DNA of 64,000 nt from the NCBI GenBank assembly GCA_023055425.1, contig JALGPY010000004.1, forward strand, positions 21,041,718 through 21,105,717. The letters are read 5' to 3'. The notes under the pieces are model-generated. The model did not search any database and was not told the origin of the DNA. It saw only the letters and a program-made list of their open reading frames with translations. Origin of the DNA: Linanthus parryae. Lineage: Eukaryota > Streptophyta > Magnoliopsida > Ericales > Polemoniaceae. Positions 33,318-45,531 of this stretch are shown here, in pieces. Position 1 is the first letter of the stretch. Each line of letters opens with the position of its first letter. Made by a program: the position numbers and the translations under genes.

Positions 33318-34844
33318 ATGGGGGAGGCCAAGGGCAGATTAGCCTCACCACGGAGCACCTGCAAGCTATGGTTGCCGCAGTCGTAGAGAAAGCATTGGCA
33401 GAAACATTCAGACCTCATCCATCCTCAATGCCATATAACCTTTCTTGAAAAGCAGTAATCCAGCCATTTTGAGGCGGATCTTAAAGGAAGGGAACCAGCA
33501 ATTTTGGTTCCACCAATTCTGGCAGAAACCTTTTGCCTCAAGCTGGGCAAAATATAGTTTGCTCAGGAACAGTGCACTTTTGCAGGGACACATGAGGAAG
33601 ACCCACATGAATTTATTGGGAGATTTCAGAGACATTGTGGGATAATCCGATATAGTGGGGTCACTTCTGAAGCAATAAGGCCGATGCTCTTCCCTCATGG
33701 TCTCAAGGGAGATGTTGTTGGTTGGCTAGATTTTTTGCCATCCAAATCTATCAAGACATGGGAAGAGTGGGCTTCCTTGGTCATGGGTAAATTCTTTCCC
33801 ATCTCACGCATGATTCAACTGCAGAACGAGATTGGGTCATTCAGGCAACATCAGCATGAATCAATGGTCAAAGCATAAGAGCGTCTCAACTTCTTGTTGC
33901 GCGAATGCCCCAACCATAGCATTGCCAAAGCTCATATCATCCAGATATTTTATGATGCACTTGGAAATCGTGACAAAGACAAGATTGACAGAGAAGCTGG
34001 GGTCAATTTCTTATTCAAATGCGATGAGGAGGGTGCATTTGAGCTGATGAGACGAGTGGTTGAACAAAAGGAGAGCTTGGATTATGAGTCTCAGCAGCAA
34101 GAACTGATGAAGCAAAATGCAATAGCTTATGGCACGGTTCAGGTGAATCCGGTGGAAGCAGTGCATGAAGCAGCTGTTTCAGAGTTGCAACAACAACGAC
34201 AAGAATTAGCTTCAGAGTTGGCTGAGCTGAGAGGAGTGATGAATGTGATGGGTCAAAACGTGATGACCATGATTGCAGAGAGCACTACTTCTGCAGTTGC
34301 ACTCTGGGAAGCTCTAGCAGAAGTTAAGCATCTTAAGCAGCAACTCGAACACAGAACACTGGAACACACTATTGCAGCATCTGAGGAACATGTTCAAGCC
34401 ATCACCACTCGCAGTGGTATTGCACTCAAAGACCCCCCATATCCTACTCATGCCAGAGCGATAGCATCCAAGGCGAAGGATCATGAAGTCTTCGATTCTG
34501 AGAAGACTCTTCTCATGGTCCCCCAATCAAAGGGCATGACTCAGAAGGATGAGGAGGAACTCCCCGAGGTACTACTTCCATCTCCTCCTCCTTCTTCTTC
34601 TTCTTCTTCTTCTTCTTCTTCTTCTTCTTCTTCTTCTTCTTCTTCTTCTTCTTCTTCTTCTTCTTCTTCTTCTTCTTCTTCTTCTTCTTCTTCTTCTTCT
34701 TCTTCTTCTTCTTCTTCTTCTTCTTCTTCTTCTTCTTCTTCTTCTTCTTCTTCTTCTTCTTCTTCTTCTTCTTCTGATGATCTTCCATACGCATTGCGTA
34801 GTAGGAAGAAAAGGATGATTCTAAGGAATACAGTCGCTTTCTGA
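33318..34844 (+). pseudogene. Gypsy gag, array copy 2
   Basis: The ATG at 33318 is followed by a one-base loss that shifts the frame. The capsid core reads HEFIGRFQRHCGIIRYSG, MLFPHGLKGDVVGWLDFLP and TWEEWASLVMGKFFP, with the shared TAA near 33877. From 33894 one frame stays open for 316 codons: LNFLLRECPNHSIAKAHIIQ, then a Glu-rich part, QQQRQELASELAELRGVMNV, QAITTRSGIALKDPPYPTHA, and a very long Ser tract from the CTT repeat. It ends DLPYALRSRKKRMILRNTVAF with TGA at 34842. Confidence 0.88.
34591..34775. repeat. (CTT)n microsatellite, about 61 units
   Basis: A pure 185-bp CTT run lies in the Ser-rich linker between gag and protease of array copy 2. It is in frame as poly-Ser. The orthologous run has 6 units in copy 1 and about 22 in copy 3. 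Confidence 0.97.
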
Positions 34845-35253
34845 ATGTTTTTTCTAAATTGCATATGAATATCCCGTTGATTGAGGCACTTCAAAAGATG
34901 CCTAAGTATGCGCAGCTTATTAACAATGCAGTCCTTGGAAAGAAAGCGGTGGATGAATTTCAACGAGTGAACTTGAATGAACATGTTAGTTCATGTGTTC
35001 TGCATGGGCTACCTAAGAAAAATAAGGATCTAGGTAGTTTTGTCATTGAAGCTACGTTGGGTGATGCCTACACTGGGAGAGCTCTCTGTGATCTTAGAGC
35101 GAAAGTGAATTTGATGTCATTGTCGGTATTCAAAAAGATAAGTGTGGGGGAGCCTCCGAAAACCTGTATCACTCTCGAATTTGCATATAAATCATCAAAG
35201 AGAGCCTGTGGGATGATACAAGATGTACTTGTGAGGGTTGGAAGCCTGATTAT
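34845..35253 (+). pseudogene. Gypsy protease, array copy 2, N-terminal part
   Basis: It reads MNIPLIEALQKMPKYAQLIN, LNEHVSSCVLHGLPKKNKD, and CDLRAKVNLMSLSVFKKIS. The catalytic Gly of DLGA is Arg here. The gene is cut at 35253, in the codons before the segment MPADFVILDM of copy 3, by insertion of an antisense gypsy element; the remainder is at 45532-45900. Confidence 0.88.
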
Positions 35254-37453
35254 TGTTCGATAAAAATCCCAAGTATAGGATATCGTCTCAAGTAATAATC
35301 CGGTAAGTCCGGAGTCGAATCCACAAGGTTTGGGAAAGAGAGATCTCACACTTGATTATGAAGAAACAAGCTAAAAAAATTCTAACTAGTGCAATAAAGA
35401 AAATTTCTCAAAGGCTTTTTAAGCTAGCCGAGCTATCAAATCCACCAAAACTAATTGATGGAGCGAGTTGAGATTTGAGAATTTAAAGAACAAAGTAAAC
35501 AACTATTAAAACTACGATTCAAGAAAGTAGTGAAATAACAAGTAATGAGGGGCTAGGGATCATCGGTTTCTCCAGTGACCAATCCTTCTATTATATTCAA
35601 GCCCGGTTCTCATATCACATGTAAAATTCCACAAGACAAGTGCCTCAAGAATCGATTGCTCATTGCAACCCAACTTGCCACAAATGAAGTGCCTAACTCT
35701 AACACACGATAATTAAGCACTATAGAACCGATTCAAATGAGATTTTCCAAATATCAAGTGCCTCAAGCATCAAACATATGTAACCACACATAGGTGTTTC
35801 CACATGATATATCAATCAAAAAATGAGATTCCTAACTACTCACTCGAATCACCTAATTAGCACTCAACTACTCAAAGTTAGGATTGACGAGTCACTTCAA
35901 CCCAAGAGATATTCCGAATAAAACATGTCAAGAACATTCGCACATCTACCTATTTAATGCATCAAATACTCCAACATGAGAAATTCAAGTATTAAATACG
36001 TATTGAAGCTACTCAATTCAACCCATTCATCCTTGAAGTCAAACTTGAATTAATAAGAGGATTAGGGCACTAGATAGTCCCAAATCACCCAAGAAAGTTA
36101 ACTAGCTTAACATGATATTAAATTCAAGAGAGCTAAAGAGAATTTTTATTTCATTCATCATACTTAAATCCAACACAAGTTATCACCAATTCAACCTCTC
36201 AAACACTTGATCTAAATACACAAGAACTAGACAAAAACTTGATTCAAACTACAAAACTAGCAAACAATAATCCCTAAGAGCATCTACAGCTACTACTGCT
36301 TCCTCAAGATCATCAAACAATACAGCGTACAGCAGCAGCTGTAGCTAGAATAGAATCAGTCAGGAAACAGAGAAAAACAAAACAGAGCTTGGTAGTAGCT
36401 CAAGAGCAGGCTGATACAGAGTACAAATCAGCCCCAAAAAGAATCAAAACTGGAATCCTCTCTCCCACTCTTCCTATTTCTCTGTTGAAGGCTCAAAGGA
36501 AACCCAGAAATGGAGAGAAAAAGGAGAGAGAGAGAGGAGAAATAGAGTTGCGTTGTTGCACCCAATGGGTGTCGGAGAGGTTCCGAAATTTCTTCTGCCT
36601 TGGTTTATATAGACTTTAAAGATGTGTTTCGTAGCCTCTAAGGGTTAATCCTCACCCTCCAATTGATATCAAGACCTCTGAATCGTTGATTTGTAGAGCT
36701 CATGAACCCTAGGTTTAATTTGGGGCTTTTTGTTTGGGTTGTTCTTCGGCCGAATTGAGAGAAGAGGAAGGAGAGCTTGGGTTGGGGAGCGTTTTGGTAC
36801 CAGATTTGTGAGATTTGGTGAAGATATGAGGTCGGGGTGAAGCTTGGAGGAAGCTTCGTTGAACTCTCATGGCTGCTGGACGCGTCCTGGTGCTGCGAGG
36901 GAGAAGACGACGCTTCTGTGCTGAGTTGTTGTCCGAATTTTGCAAAAAGGCCTCCTCTAGTTTGCTGGGGACTTTAAAAGGCCCCCTGCTCCTTTTTAAA
37001 ACATTTAGAAAATATCACTTCAACCCCCATCCGTTAACAACTCCTTCAAAATAGCCATTAAAAGGTTTAAAATCTTGCGATTGAGCCCCAACTCCGTTAA
37101 AATGACTTCAAATAAGCCCTCCGATGTAACTTTGGTTTTACGAATTGGTCCCTTGTCTTCTTAAACTTCACTTTTTGGCCTCCATCTTCAAATATTCTTC
37201 TAATTAAGTCCTCCAAGCCCCTTTCTTCATGTCTCTTGGCCCCTCCAAAGCGTCTCACTTCATCATTCAAGCTCTCCCCTCGCTAGCTATTTGTTTAAAG
37301 CATGTCTTTGCATACAAAACAAGATAAAAACAACCAAAACTACGAAGACAAGCATAAGTCTAGAAAGATAGATAAAATAGCTAAATTACACATATTAGCA
37401 AGTTATGAAGAGTTCATTAACATACTAAAACATGCAATTCTAGGTCATTAACA
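35254..37453 (-). repeat. 3' LTR of the nested gypsy element
   Basis: It matches 42498-45531 closely once the retroposon at 42742-43624 is removed. The pair are close relatives, so the insertion is comparatively young. On the minus strand the LTR follows a tract GCAAGTTGGGGTGTG. The nearby block GCCCGAGGACGAGCAAAAGG is a typical sequence before polypurine tracts of plant gypsy elements. Confidence 0.88.
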
Positions 37454-39124
37454 CACACCCCAACTTGCCTTTTGCTCGTCCTCGGGCAAAGAGAGCGATA
37501 TGAGTAGAAATTTAGTGAAAAACCAATCATGAGAGACACACACTCAACTAGACAAGGCTTGACTCAATTCTAAACTAGACTCAAATATTCACAAAAACGC
37601 ACACACACATTATCTATCCTAAGTGAGAACTCAAAGAAATATAATACTAAGAGTTACTAGCTAATTTTTAATATTTTTGTGAGGGAAAAAGAAGAATGCA
37701 CAAATTTTTCCTCAAATAAATTCTCAAAGTCCAAAAAGATTGAGAAAGAAGCCTATGGACGTCTAAGCATATACTCATACAAATGTGGGCGGAGTTTGGT
37801 AGAAGGTGACTCATGCGATCCACACAAATTGTTAATTAAGTCCAATTTGAGAGAAAGTATGCCTTCATAAATAAGGATCCCATGAAACTAGACATTCTCA
37901 TAGTTATTCAAAAGCACCCATGTAGGATGGACTTCCAAAGCTTTGAACAAAAACGAATTTTAGAATGGGGGATATGGTTGTGGGCTTGTATGATCCTTTT
38001 GTGGATTTTTGGGAGGTGGTGCGATTTATCATAATTTTTTTTTTTAACCTCAAAACCAAGGCTTTCCAAGACCCACAACAAAATAGAGGAATATACAAGT
38101 GAGTGGGCTATTTAAGCTAAACCAAGGGAGCTATCTAGGTGGTGACGTAACATTATCCCCGTACACCCCTCTATTTCTAAGACATCGCATGGGGTGTCAT
38201 TGGTAACCACCACTTCAATGGGCTACAAGTTTCCACCGCAAAAACGATTAGAATTAAATCCTTTTTTGTAGAGTTCAAATAGCTTTAGAAATACACCCTT
38301 ATCAAAAGTAGTAAGACGTGAAAGTTTATGTGATCAACTTAGCTTGAAGGACTTAAACATGAAACGTAAATTTAATGTGTCGTTTTGTGAGAACGCATGA
38401 TATCGTGGAAGGTGGAATATTAGTGTAGATGTATTGAGTATAAGCAGAGAATTCCTTATTAAAATAAAAATAAAATGAACATGGACTACGACATTTCATT
38501 ATTTGAAAACATCTAGTTTCCCCTTTCACTTTTTCTTATTTTTTTTTTCGATTTTATCATTATTTTTTTTTTGAAATAAGTGACTTAATTATAACTCTAT
38601 AAGACTCAAAAAATCTATCAAAGAAGAAAATAAAATCTAGACTCAAGATGAAATGTTAAAATAAATCAAACTACCAAAGAAATGAAAAGAAAACCTATAG
38701 TTTGACACGGGGAAAGATTGATGCTTCTCATGAAAGGTTCATACATTTTTTTTCAAAATGTTCAATTTTTTTAATTTTTATGATTTTTTTCAAATGTTTC
38801 ATTTTTTTGTAGTTTTCATGTAAATCACTAATGAAGAAAAATCATGCTAGTAATCATTTAAGCAAGAAATAAAATCTACTCCCCACCCCTCAACTAGAAT
38901 GTCACATTGTCCTCAATGTGTGAGAACAATGGAAGAGCATACAAATTCATATAAGAGATAAGGATAGATAGACCTCATTTTAGCTTTCTTGGCCACCAAG
39001 CACAAGTCCTCCTCCAAGAGCAACCTACAAAATGTTCATAGAAAAGAAAAGAAAAAATGCAAGAAATAGAGAAAATTTAATTTATTTATTTGCAACTTGT
39101 GACTTCTAAATGGAATAAGTCAAT
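37454..39124 (-). other. 3' non-coding internal region of the nested element
   Basis: AT-rich sequence with T-runs (38034-38046, 38541-38549, 38562-38573) and no protein motif. On the minus strand, CACATTGAGGACAATGTGAC near 38900-38920 is an imperfect inverted repeat. Confidence 0.6.
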
Positions 39125-40118
39125 TCATGGAACTTTTAATTTCTTGTAGTCTAGGCAAGCTTGCCTATGACTATGAGCTCGAGTAGGTTCAAGGCAACCC
39201 TCTTTCATTCTTTGCATTCCTTTCACTTTCTCTAATATCTCAAGCACAAAACTTGGGAAACTAACCCGGATCAAGTAAACCAAAATGTAAGGATTGGAAA
39301 GTTCCCTTATGAATGAAAGTAGCACTCTCTTGTCTTCCAAATAAATTCTTCAAAATGCTCATTTCAAAGAAAGTGCAAGAGATATCACACATTTTGATAG
39401 AAAAACTTGACTCATCTTGGGAATTTAAAATGAGAGAATTGTCATGAGAGAATTCAATAGGAGGATCTTTACCACTAGTTAACATAATACCTTCAATGAG
39501 AAGAACATTTTCACTACAAAAATCTAGCTTATGATCCTTTTCTAAAATACGAACACAACGTGTCTCACTCCTTAATTTCACACTTTCATCAAGATTCTAC
39601 AACACTTTCCTTTCACAACATGAAATTTATTTTCATCAAAATCAATAGGAGAAATATGAAAGAAGACTTCAAAATTTTCACAACCAACACTTGAACCCCC
39701 CAACTTACTTGAAAGTCCAGCCCGATCTCTATACGTGGGGGTTCTCCTTGAATGTCCTCTAAGTCATCAATAAACAAGTTATGGTCACTAGCCGTGCAAA
39801 TGAGATTATCATCAACCCCTAAACATTCATCTTTTAATTCCAAGTGAGGGGGTTTCAAATCATAAGTTGGAGGTTCCCTTACTATAGAAGGTAACTCTAT
39901 TTTCTCATGTAAATCAATATCACTACAAGAATAATCATGGGTAGATTCTATAGGAGGCCTCACAAGTTTAAGTTGTCTAACAAGATTAACCCAATCATCC
40001 ACATTAAATTCCTCACTCATGAGCAATGATGAGAAAATGCTATTTTCTTCACATAAAAATTCCAAATCTTGCACAATAAGATCATCTATTCCATTGGAAC
40101 ATGTAGTAGGATCATCAA
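39125..40118 (-). pseudogene. Acidic frame after protease, nested element
   Basis: Two or three frames joined by frameshifts follow the protease. Pieces include IDDLIVQDLEFLCEENSIF, EEFNVDDWVNLVRQLKLVRP, PPTYDLKPPHLELKDECLG, and farther on NPYILVYLIRVSFPSFVLE up to a stop at 39125. In Athila/Tat-type elements an acidic linker with an ELKPLP-like motif connects protease to RT, and PTYDLKPPHLELK resembles it. The RT that should follow is absent. Confidence 0.6.
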
Positions 40119-40901
40119 TCACTTCAACATAAGAATCAATCCAACTAATCTCACATATGTCATCATCATCTTTTGATTGATTACTTGTGTTGAGATATTA
40201 AGTTCCAACGTCATATTTCCAAATGTAATGTTCATCACACCGTTCCTACAATTTATAATTGCATTAGAAGTAGCAAGAAAGGGTCTTCCTGGAATGATAG
40301 AAATGGGAGAGGTGCCACTAGACAAAGGGGTAGAGTCTAAAACTATGAAATCCTCCGGAAAATAACATTGGTTCACTTGAACCAACAAATCCTCAATGAC
40401 GCCTCTAGGAACTCTAGTGGACCTATCTGCTAATTGAAGAGTCACTCTTGTGGGTTTCAACTCACCCAACCCCAACTTCTCATACACCGAGTATGGAAGA
40501 AGGTTTACACTTGCACCCAAATCTGGCAAAGCATTAGCAATCTTATGACTCCCAATTGTGCAAGTGATGGTTGGTGAACCCGGATCTCTATACTTTGGAG
40601 GGAGGTTATGTTGGAGAATTAAGCTCACTTGCTCGGTGATAAATGCCTTCTTTCTAACTTGAAGAGTTCTCTTAAAAGTGCATAAGTCCTTGAGAAACTT
40701 GGCATAAGCCGGAATTTGCTTTATAGCATCCAAGAGAGGAATATTTATTTTGACATTTTGGAATGTCTCAAGGATGTCTTCGTGACTTGCTTTCATCTTA
40801 TTGGCCACTAGCCTTTGGGGAAATGGTAGAACAATCCTAATTTCTTCACTATCATCAACCACTTCTTTTCTTTTGTCAAGACTCTCCCTAGACTCTTGCA
40901 A
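40119..40901 (-). CDS. Gypsy aspartic protease of the nested element
   Basis: An open frame of 260 codons on the minus strand reads PFPQRLVANKMKASHEDILE, NVKINIPLLDAIKQIPAYAK, QHNLPPKYRDPGSPTITCTI, and the active-site segment LPDLGASVNLLPYSVYEKLG. It continues TRVTLQLADRSTRVPRGVIE, LLVQVNQCYFPEDFIVLD and IIPGRPFLATSNAIINCRNG. All expected landmarks of an Athila-type protease are present without a stop. The last 25 codons are out of frame because of a one-base slip in an AAAAGATGATGATGA stretch; the alternate frame continues into the acidic segment. In life it would be a gag-pro polyprotein, so the first Met is not a real start. Confidence 0.8.
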   Translation of the reverse strand: MQESRESLDKRKEVVDDSEEIRIVLPFPQRLVANKMKASHEDILETFQNVKINIPLLDAIKQIPAYAKFLKDLCTFKRTLQVRKKAFITEQVSLILQHNLPPKYRDPGSPTITCTIGSHKIANALPDLGASVNLLPYSVYEKLGLGELKPTRVTLQLADRSTRVPRGVIEDLLVQVNQCYFPEDFIVLDSTPLSSGTSPISIIPGRPFLATSNAIINCRNGVMNITFGNMTLELNISTQVINQKMMMTYVRLVGLILMLK

Positions 40902-40943
40902 GTCAAAAAATCTCTCTTGTTCATCACTTTTCTCACACTCCTC

Positions 40944-42292
40944 TTATTGCTCATTTTTATTGGACTCCCCACTTGGAAGTCCATTGTCAACAACCTTCCC
41001 ATTTCTTAAAATGGTGATAGCCTTAGCATGCTCCACTTGATTGAAACTTTGGCCTCTTGGATTTTGTTGAGGTTGAGAGGGGAATTTTCCCTTCTCTTGA
41101 GCATTTGAAGTAGACTCTAGCCTAGCCACCGCATTTTTTAACTCTTGGTTGGAGTTTCTCAACTCTTGGTTGGAATTTCTCAATTCTTCATGAGAAGCTC
41201 TCCACTCTTGATCAGTTTGGTTTTGCCTAGCTATGAAACATTTCTATGGTGTCTTCTAAAGCACTCTTTGGGGAGGGACATAAGTGGAACATGAGGGGTT
41301 CACTTATGTCTCTTGGCCATGTTTCCATCCAAAGTTATGATGACTCTTCCAATTGGGGTTATATGTGGTTGAGTGAGGCGAGTTGTCATATGATTTCCCA
41401 AAATTGTTAGAATTGAGAACATTCACTTGCTCTCCCATGATCTCTTGGGCTCTTAGGAAGTCGGGACAATCGCCTAACTCATGAGAATCACTAAAAAAAG
41501 CACATTGCCTCATCCTTAGACCTAAGGTAATGCATGCTACCTTTAGGCTTAGAAGACAATTATTTTGAAGACTCGTTCATGTCCCAAGATTGGACTTTTT
41601 AACAAATCTCATCTAAGCAATCCCCCCCTTCATCTTCACCTCTTAAAAAGAAATCTCCCCCACTCATGGACTCGATTGTGTGCTTGTGGTTGGATACCAA
41701 ACCCTCATAAAAGGAGCTAAATCTCCAAGTTTCAATTCCATGATGAGGACAAGCAATGAGGAGATCCTTGAAGCGTTCCGAAGCTTGGGGAAGAGGCTCT
41801 CACTCCTTAACACAAAAAATCACAATTTGCCTTTTTATGGAATTAGTCTTGTAAGTGGGGGAATTTTTTTTGAGAAATTATTTCTCCAATTCTTCCCAAG
41901 TGCCTATCGTCCTAGGTCTCAAGGAGTGAAGTCATGATTTGGCTTTATCCTTCAAAGAGAAAGGAAACAACCTAAGTTTGATAGTGTTGCTAGAAACACC
42001 ATTACAATAAACCGTTGAGGCAATGTCACAAAAATCTTTAAGATGAGAGTAGGCACTCTCGGCCTCTTAGCCATGATACTTGGGTAAGAGTTGGATTGTA
42101 CCCGGTTTAACTTCAAAATGTCTTTCATTCAAAGGAACCACAAAGCAAGAGGGTGAACTTTACCTAGATGGAAGCATCAAATCTCTAAGTGTACGAAATG
42201 GCATCATTTCATTGTTGCTACTATGCCTATCATCTCCATCCACGATTTCAAAGCTATTAAGAGAGCTGGAATCTTTGGAAGGGCTAAGCTAA
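40944..42292 (-). pseudogene. Gypsy gag of the nested element, broken
   Basis: Minus-strand pieces in order: ERHFEVKPGTIQLLPKYHG, SAYSHLKDFCDIAST, IKLRLFPFSLKDKAKS, ASERFKDLLIACPHHGIETW, then a zinc-knuckle remnant QCAFFSDSHELGDCP with YNPNWKSHHNFGWKHG (41304-41513), then NQELKNAVARLEST and HAKAITILRNGKVVDNG. These are the capsid core, nucleocapsid and the conserved AITLRSGK segment of Athila/Tat-type gag. The knuckle has Phe where the second Cys is expected. Several stops and frameshifts are present. Confidence 0.82.
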
Positions 42293-42497
42293 TACTACCA
42301 CTAAAAGATTAACACAAACTAAGATTATGTTTTTGTGATTTTAACTTTTCGCCTTTTTTTGTTCCAAAGCTCAATATGAACCCGGAATTTTCTTCAAGCG
42401 TATCCAAAAAAAAAAAAAAAAAAAAAACGAGCAAAACAAGCAAGTAACTAAAGAGTGAGTATCTTAGCACCAATCCACGGCAACGGGGCCAAAAACT

Positions 42498-45400
42498 TGT
42501 TCGACAAAAATCCCAAGTATAGGATATCGTCTCAAGTAATAATTCGGTAAGTCAGGAGTCGAATCCACAAGGATTGGGAAAGAGAGATCTCACACTTGAT
42601 TATGAAGAAACAAGCTAAACAAATTCTAACTAGTGCAATAAAGTAAATTTCTCAAAGGCTGTTTAAGCTAGCCAAGCTATCAAATCCACCAAAACTAATT
42701 GATGGAGCGAGTTGAGATTTGAGAATTTAAAGAACAAAGTAGTAACACACCATGGAGTCGTGACCTCTCTCTACTTTTAGAGAGAGAGAGAGAGCGTCGC
42801 CTCTCCGGCGGTGGCTCTCCGTCGGCTTGTTTTTTGATCTCTTTTGGTCGGCTTCGAGCTCGATGGCCTCCCCTCCGGTGTTGTCGTCAATCTGTCCTGT
42901 TTGGGGAGCTGTTACGAGGAGCTCTGTTGTTTTGTCTTCGGTGGTTTTGCCTTTGGCGGTGATTGCTCCGCCTCCGTCGCTCCATGCCATCACGGGCTGT
43001 TTTCTTTGAGGCTTTTCCTCTGGCGGCATTGTCATCCCTTTCCCTGAAAGCCTTCCGGGCCAAATCAATTTCGAGTTTTACAGGTTCCCTTCCCCTCGGC
43101 ATAGCAGCCCTCTTACGGCCAAATCAAAAGGGGAGTTTCAAGCCTGATTGTTCACTCCGCCGTTTCGCTTGCTGTTTGTCGTCTCTGGCTCCGCCGATTC
43201 TCTTCCCCGATGCAACAAGCCCTCATGGGCTAGATCTACTTTGGGTCATCTTGCTCCGCTTCCCCAGCCGGCTCAGCCACCACATCCCGCCGGGTCATCG
43301 TTTTCGTCTCGCCGATCGACACCCACCGCCAAGCCTCGTCTCCTGCTCAGCCACCGCCTCACCGCTTGTCTTTGCGGTGGTATCTGGATAGACATTAGCT
43401 TCTGATGGGTTTTCTTGTTAGGCCTGTTTGGCCAGTGGTTATGGTTTTTAGATTTATATTTAAGTAAGCTTATGTTTTATGTTCGGGTAGTACAGTTAGG
43501 TCTAAATTTAGACTGTGGGTACTCCGCTGCGACGATGAAGGCTTGCAGATGTATTTCACTGTGTTAAAGATCTGACTGTACTTCTATCTTATTAATGAAA
43601 TTTCTTACCTTTTGATCAAAAAAAAAAGAACAAAGTAAACAACTATTAAAACTACGATTCAAGAAAGTAGTGAAATAACAACTAATGAGGGGCTAAGGAT
43701 CATCGGTTTCTCTAGTGACCAATCCCCCTATTATATTCAAGCCTGGTTCTCATATCACATGTAGAATTCCACAAGACAAGTGCCTCAAGAATCGATTGCT
43801 CATTGCAATCCAACTTGCCACAAATGAAGTGCCTAACTCTAACACACGATAATTAAGCACTAAAGAAGCGATTCAAATGAGATTTTCCAAATATGAAGTG
43901 CCTCAAGCATCAAACATATGTAAATACACATAGGTGTTTCCACATGAAAGATCAAGTAACAAATGAGATTCCTAAATTCTCACTCGAATCACCTAATTAG
44001 CACTCAACTACTCAAAGTTAGGATTGACGAGTCACTTCAACACAAGAGATATTCCGAATCAAACATGTCAAGAACATTTGCACATCTACTTATTCAATGC
44101 ATCAAATACTCCAACATGAGAAATTCAAGTATTAAATACGTATTGAAGCTACTCAATTCAACCCATTCATCCTTGAAGTCCAACTTGAATCAATAAGAGG
44201 ATTAGGGCACTAGATAGTCCCAAATCACCCAAGAAAGTTAACTAGCTTAACATGATATTAAATTCGAGAGAGCTAAAGAGAATTTTTATTTCATTCATCA
44301 TACTTGAATCCAACACAAGTTATCACCAATTCAACCTCTCAAACACTTGATCTCAATACACAAGAACTAGACAAAAACTTGATTCAAACTAAAAAACTAG
44401 CAAACAATAATCCCTAAGAGCATCTACAGCTACTACTGCTGCCTCAAGATCATCAAACAATACAGTATACAGCAGCAGTTGTAGCTAGAATAGAATCAGT
44501 CGGAAAACAGAGAAAAACAAAACAGAGCTTGGTAGTAGCTCAAGAACAGGCTGATACAGAGCTCAAAACAGCCCCAAAAAGAATCAAAACTGGAATCCTC
44601 TCTCCCTCTCTTCCTCTTTCTGTGTTGTTGGCTCAAAGGAAACCCAGAAATGGAGAGAAATAGGAGAGAGAGAGAGGAGAAACAGAGTTGCGTTGTTGAA
44701 CCCAATGGGTCTCGGAGAGGTTCCGAAATTTCTTCTGCCTTGGTTCATATAGACTTCAGAGATGTGTTTCGTAGCCTCCAAGGGTTAATCCTCACCCTCC
44801 AATTGATGTCAAGACCTCTCAATCGTTGATTTGTAGAGCTCATGAACCCTAGGTTTAATTTGGGGATTTTTGTTTGGGTTGTTCTTGGGCCGAATTGAGT
44901 GAAGAGGAAGGTAGAGCTTGGGTTGGGGAGCGTTTTGGTACCGAATTTGTGAGATTTGGTGAAGAGATGAGGTCGGGGTGAAGCTTGGAGGAAGTTTCGT
45001 CGAACTCTCATGGCTGCTGGACGCGTCCTGGTGCTGCGAGGGAGAAGACGACACTTCTGTGCTGAGTTGTTGTCCGAAATTTGCAAAAAGGCCCCCTCTA
45101 GTTTGCTGGGGGCTTTCAAAGGCCCCCATCTTCTTTATAAAAAAATTAGAAAATTTCACTTCAACCCCCATCCGTTAACAACTCCTTCAAAATAGCCATT
45201 AAATTTCACTTTGGCTTTACGAATTGGTCCCATGTCTTCTTAAACTTCACCTTTTGGCCTCCATATTCAAATATCTTCTAATTAAGTCCTCCAAGCCCCT
45301 TTTTTCATGCCTCTTGGCCCCTCCAAAGCGTCTCACTTCATCATTCAAGCTCTCTCCTCGCTAGCTTTTTGTTTAAAGCATGTCTTTGCCTACAAAACAA

Positions 45401-45531
45401 GATAAAAACAACCAAAACTATGAAGACAAGCATAAGTCTAGAAAGATAGATAAAATAGCTAAATTACACATATTAGCAAGTTATGAAGAGCTCATTAACA
45501 TTCTAAAACATGCAATTCTAGGTCATTAACA
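42498..45531 (-). repeat. 5' LTR of the nested gypsy element (with retroposon insert)
   Basis: It ends on the minus strand with TCGAACA at 42498, beside a primer-binding site TGGCCCCGTTGCCG (42477-42490 region) and a 22-base A run at about 42404-42426. Without the 883-bp insert and its 13-bp duplication it is about 2140 bp, similar to the partner LTR of 2200 bp. Confidence 0.88.
42742..43624 (+). mobile_element. Poly(A)-tailed retroposon, probably non-autonomous LINE-derived
   Basis: A 13-bp duplication AAAGAACAAAGTA flanks the insert (42729-42741 and 43625-43637), and the insert ends in an A run after ATTTCTTACCTTTTGATC, which resembles 3' ends of plant L1 elements. The 5' part is GC-rich with CTCTCTCT and GAGAGAGAGAGAG stretches. 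No endonuclease or RT is encoded. A 142-codon frame (42963-43391) is Ser/Pro/Leu-rich with no domain I know. A processed pseudogene of an unknown gene is an alternative. Confidence 0.75.

Larger units (their letters stand above)
35254..45531 (-). mobile_element. Second non-autonomous gypsy family (gag-protease only), nested
   Basis: The element is 10.3 kb, antisense. It has LTRs at 35254-37453 (3') and 42498-45531 (5', enlarged by a retroposon), a primer-binding site left of the 5' LTR, gag, protease, an acidic unknown frame, about 1.7 kb of non-coding sequence, and a polypurine tract at 37454. LTR ends are TGTTAATGACC and TCGAACA. It lies in the protease of array copy 2. The host sequence reads GATTAT before and TATGCC after, so only 3 bp of target duplication (TAT) are exact. 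No reverse transcriptase or integrase is visible. Confidence 0.85.

Noticed and set aside
34541..34984. Long poly-Glu, poly-Leu and poly-Lys frames across the CTT repeat
   Set aside because: They are other-frame translations of the CTT/AAG microsatellite. Only the poly-Ser frame is continuous with gag.
42827..43391. Protein-coding gene in the GC-rich retroposon
   Set aside because: Several overlapping frames on both strands are open only because of high GC content. None shows a domain, and the unit is an inserted retroposon.
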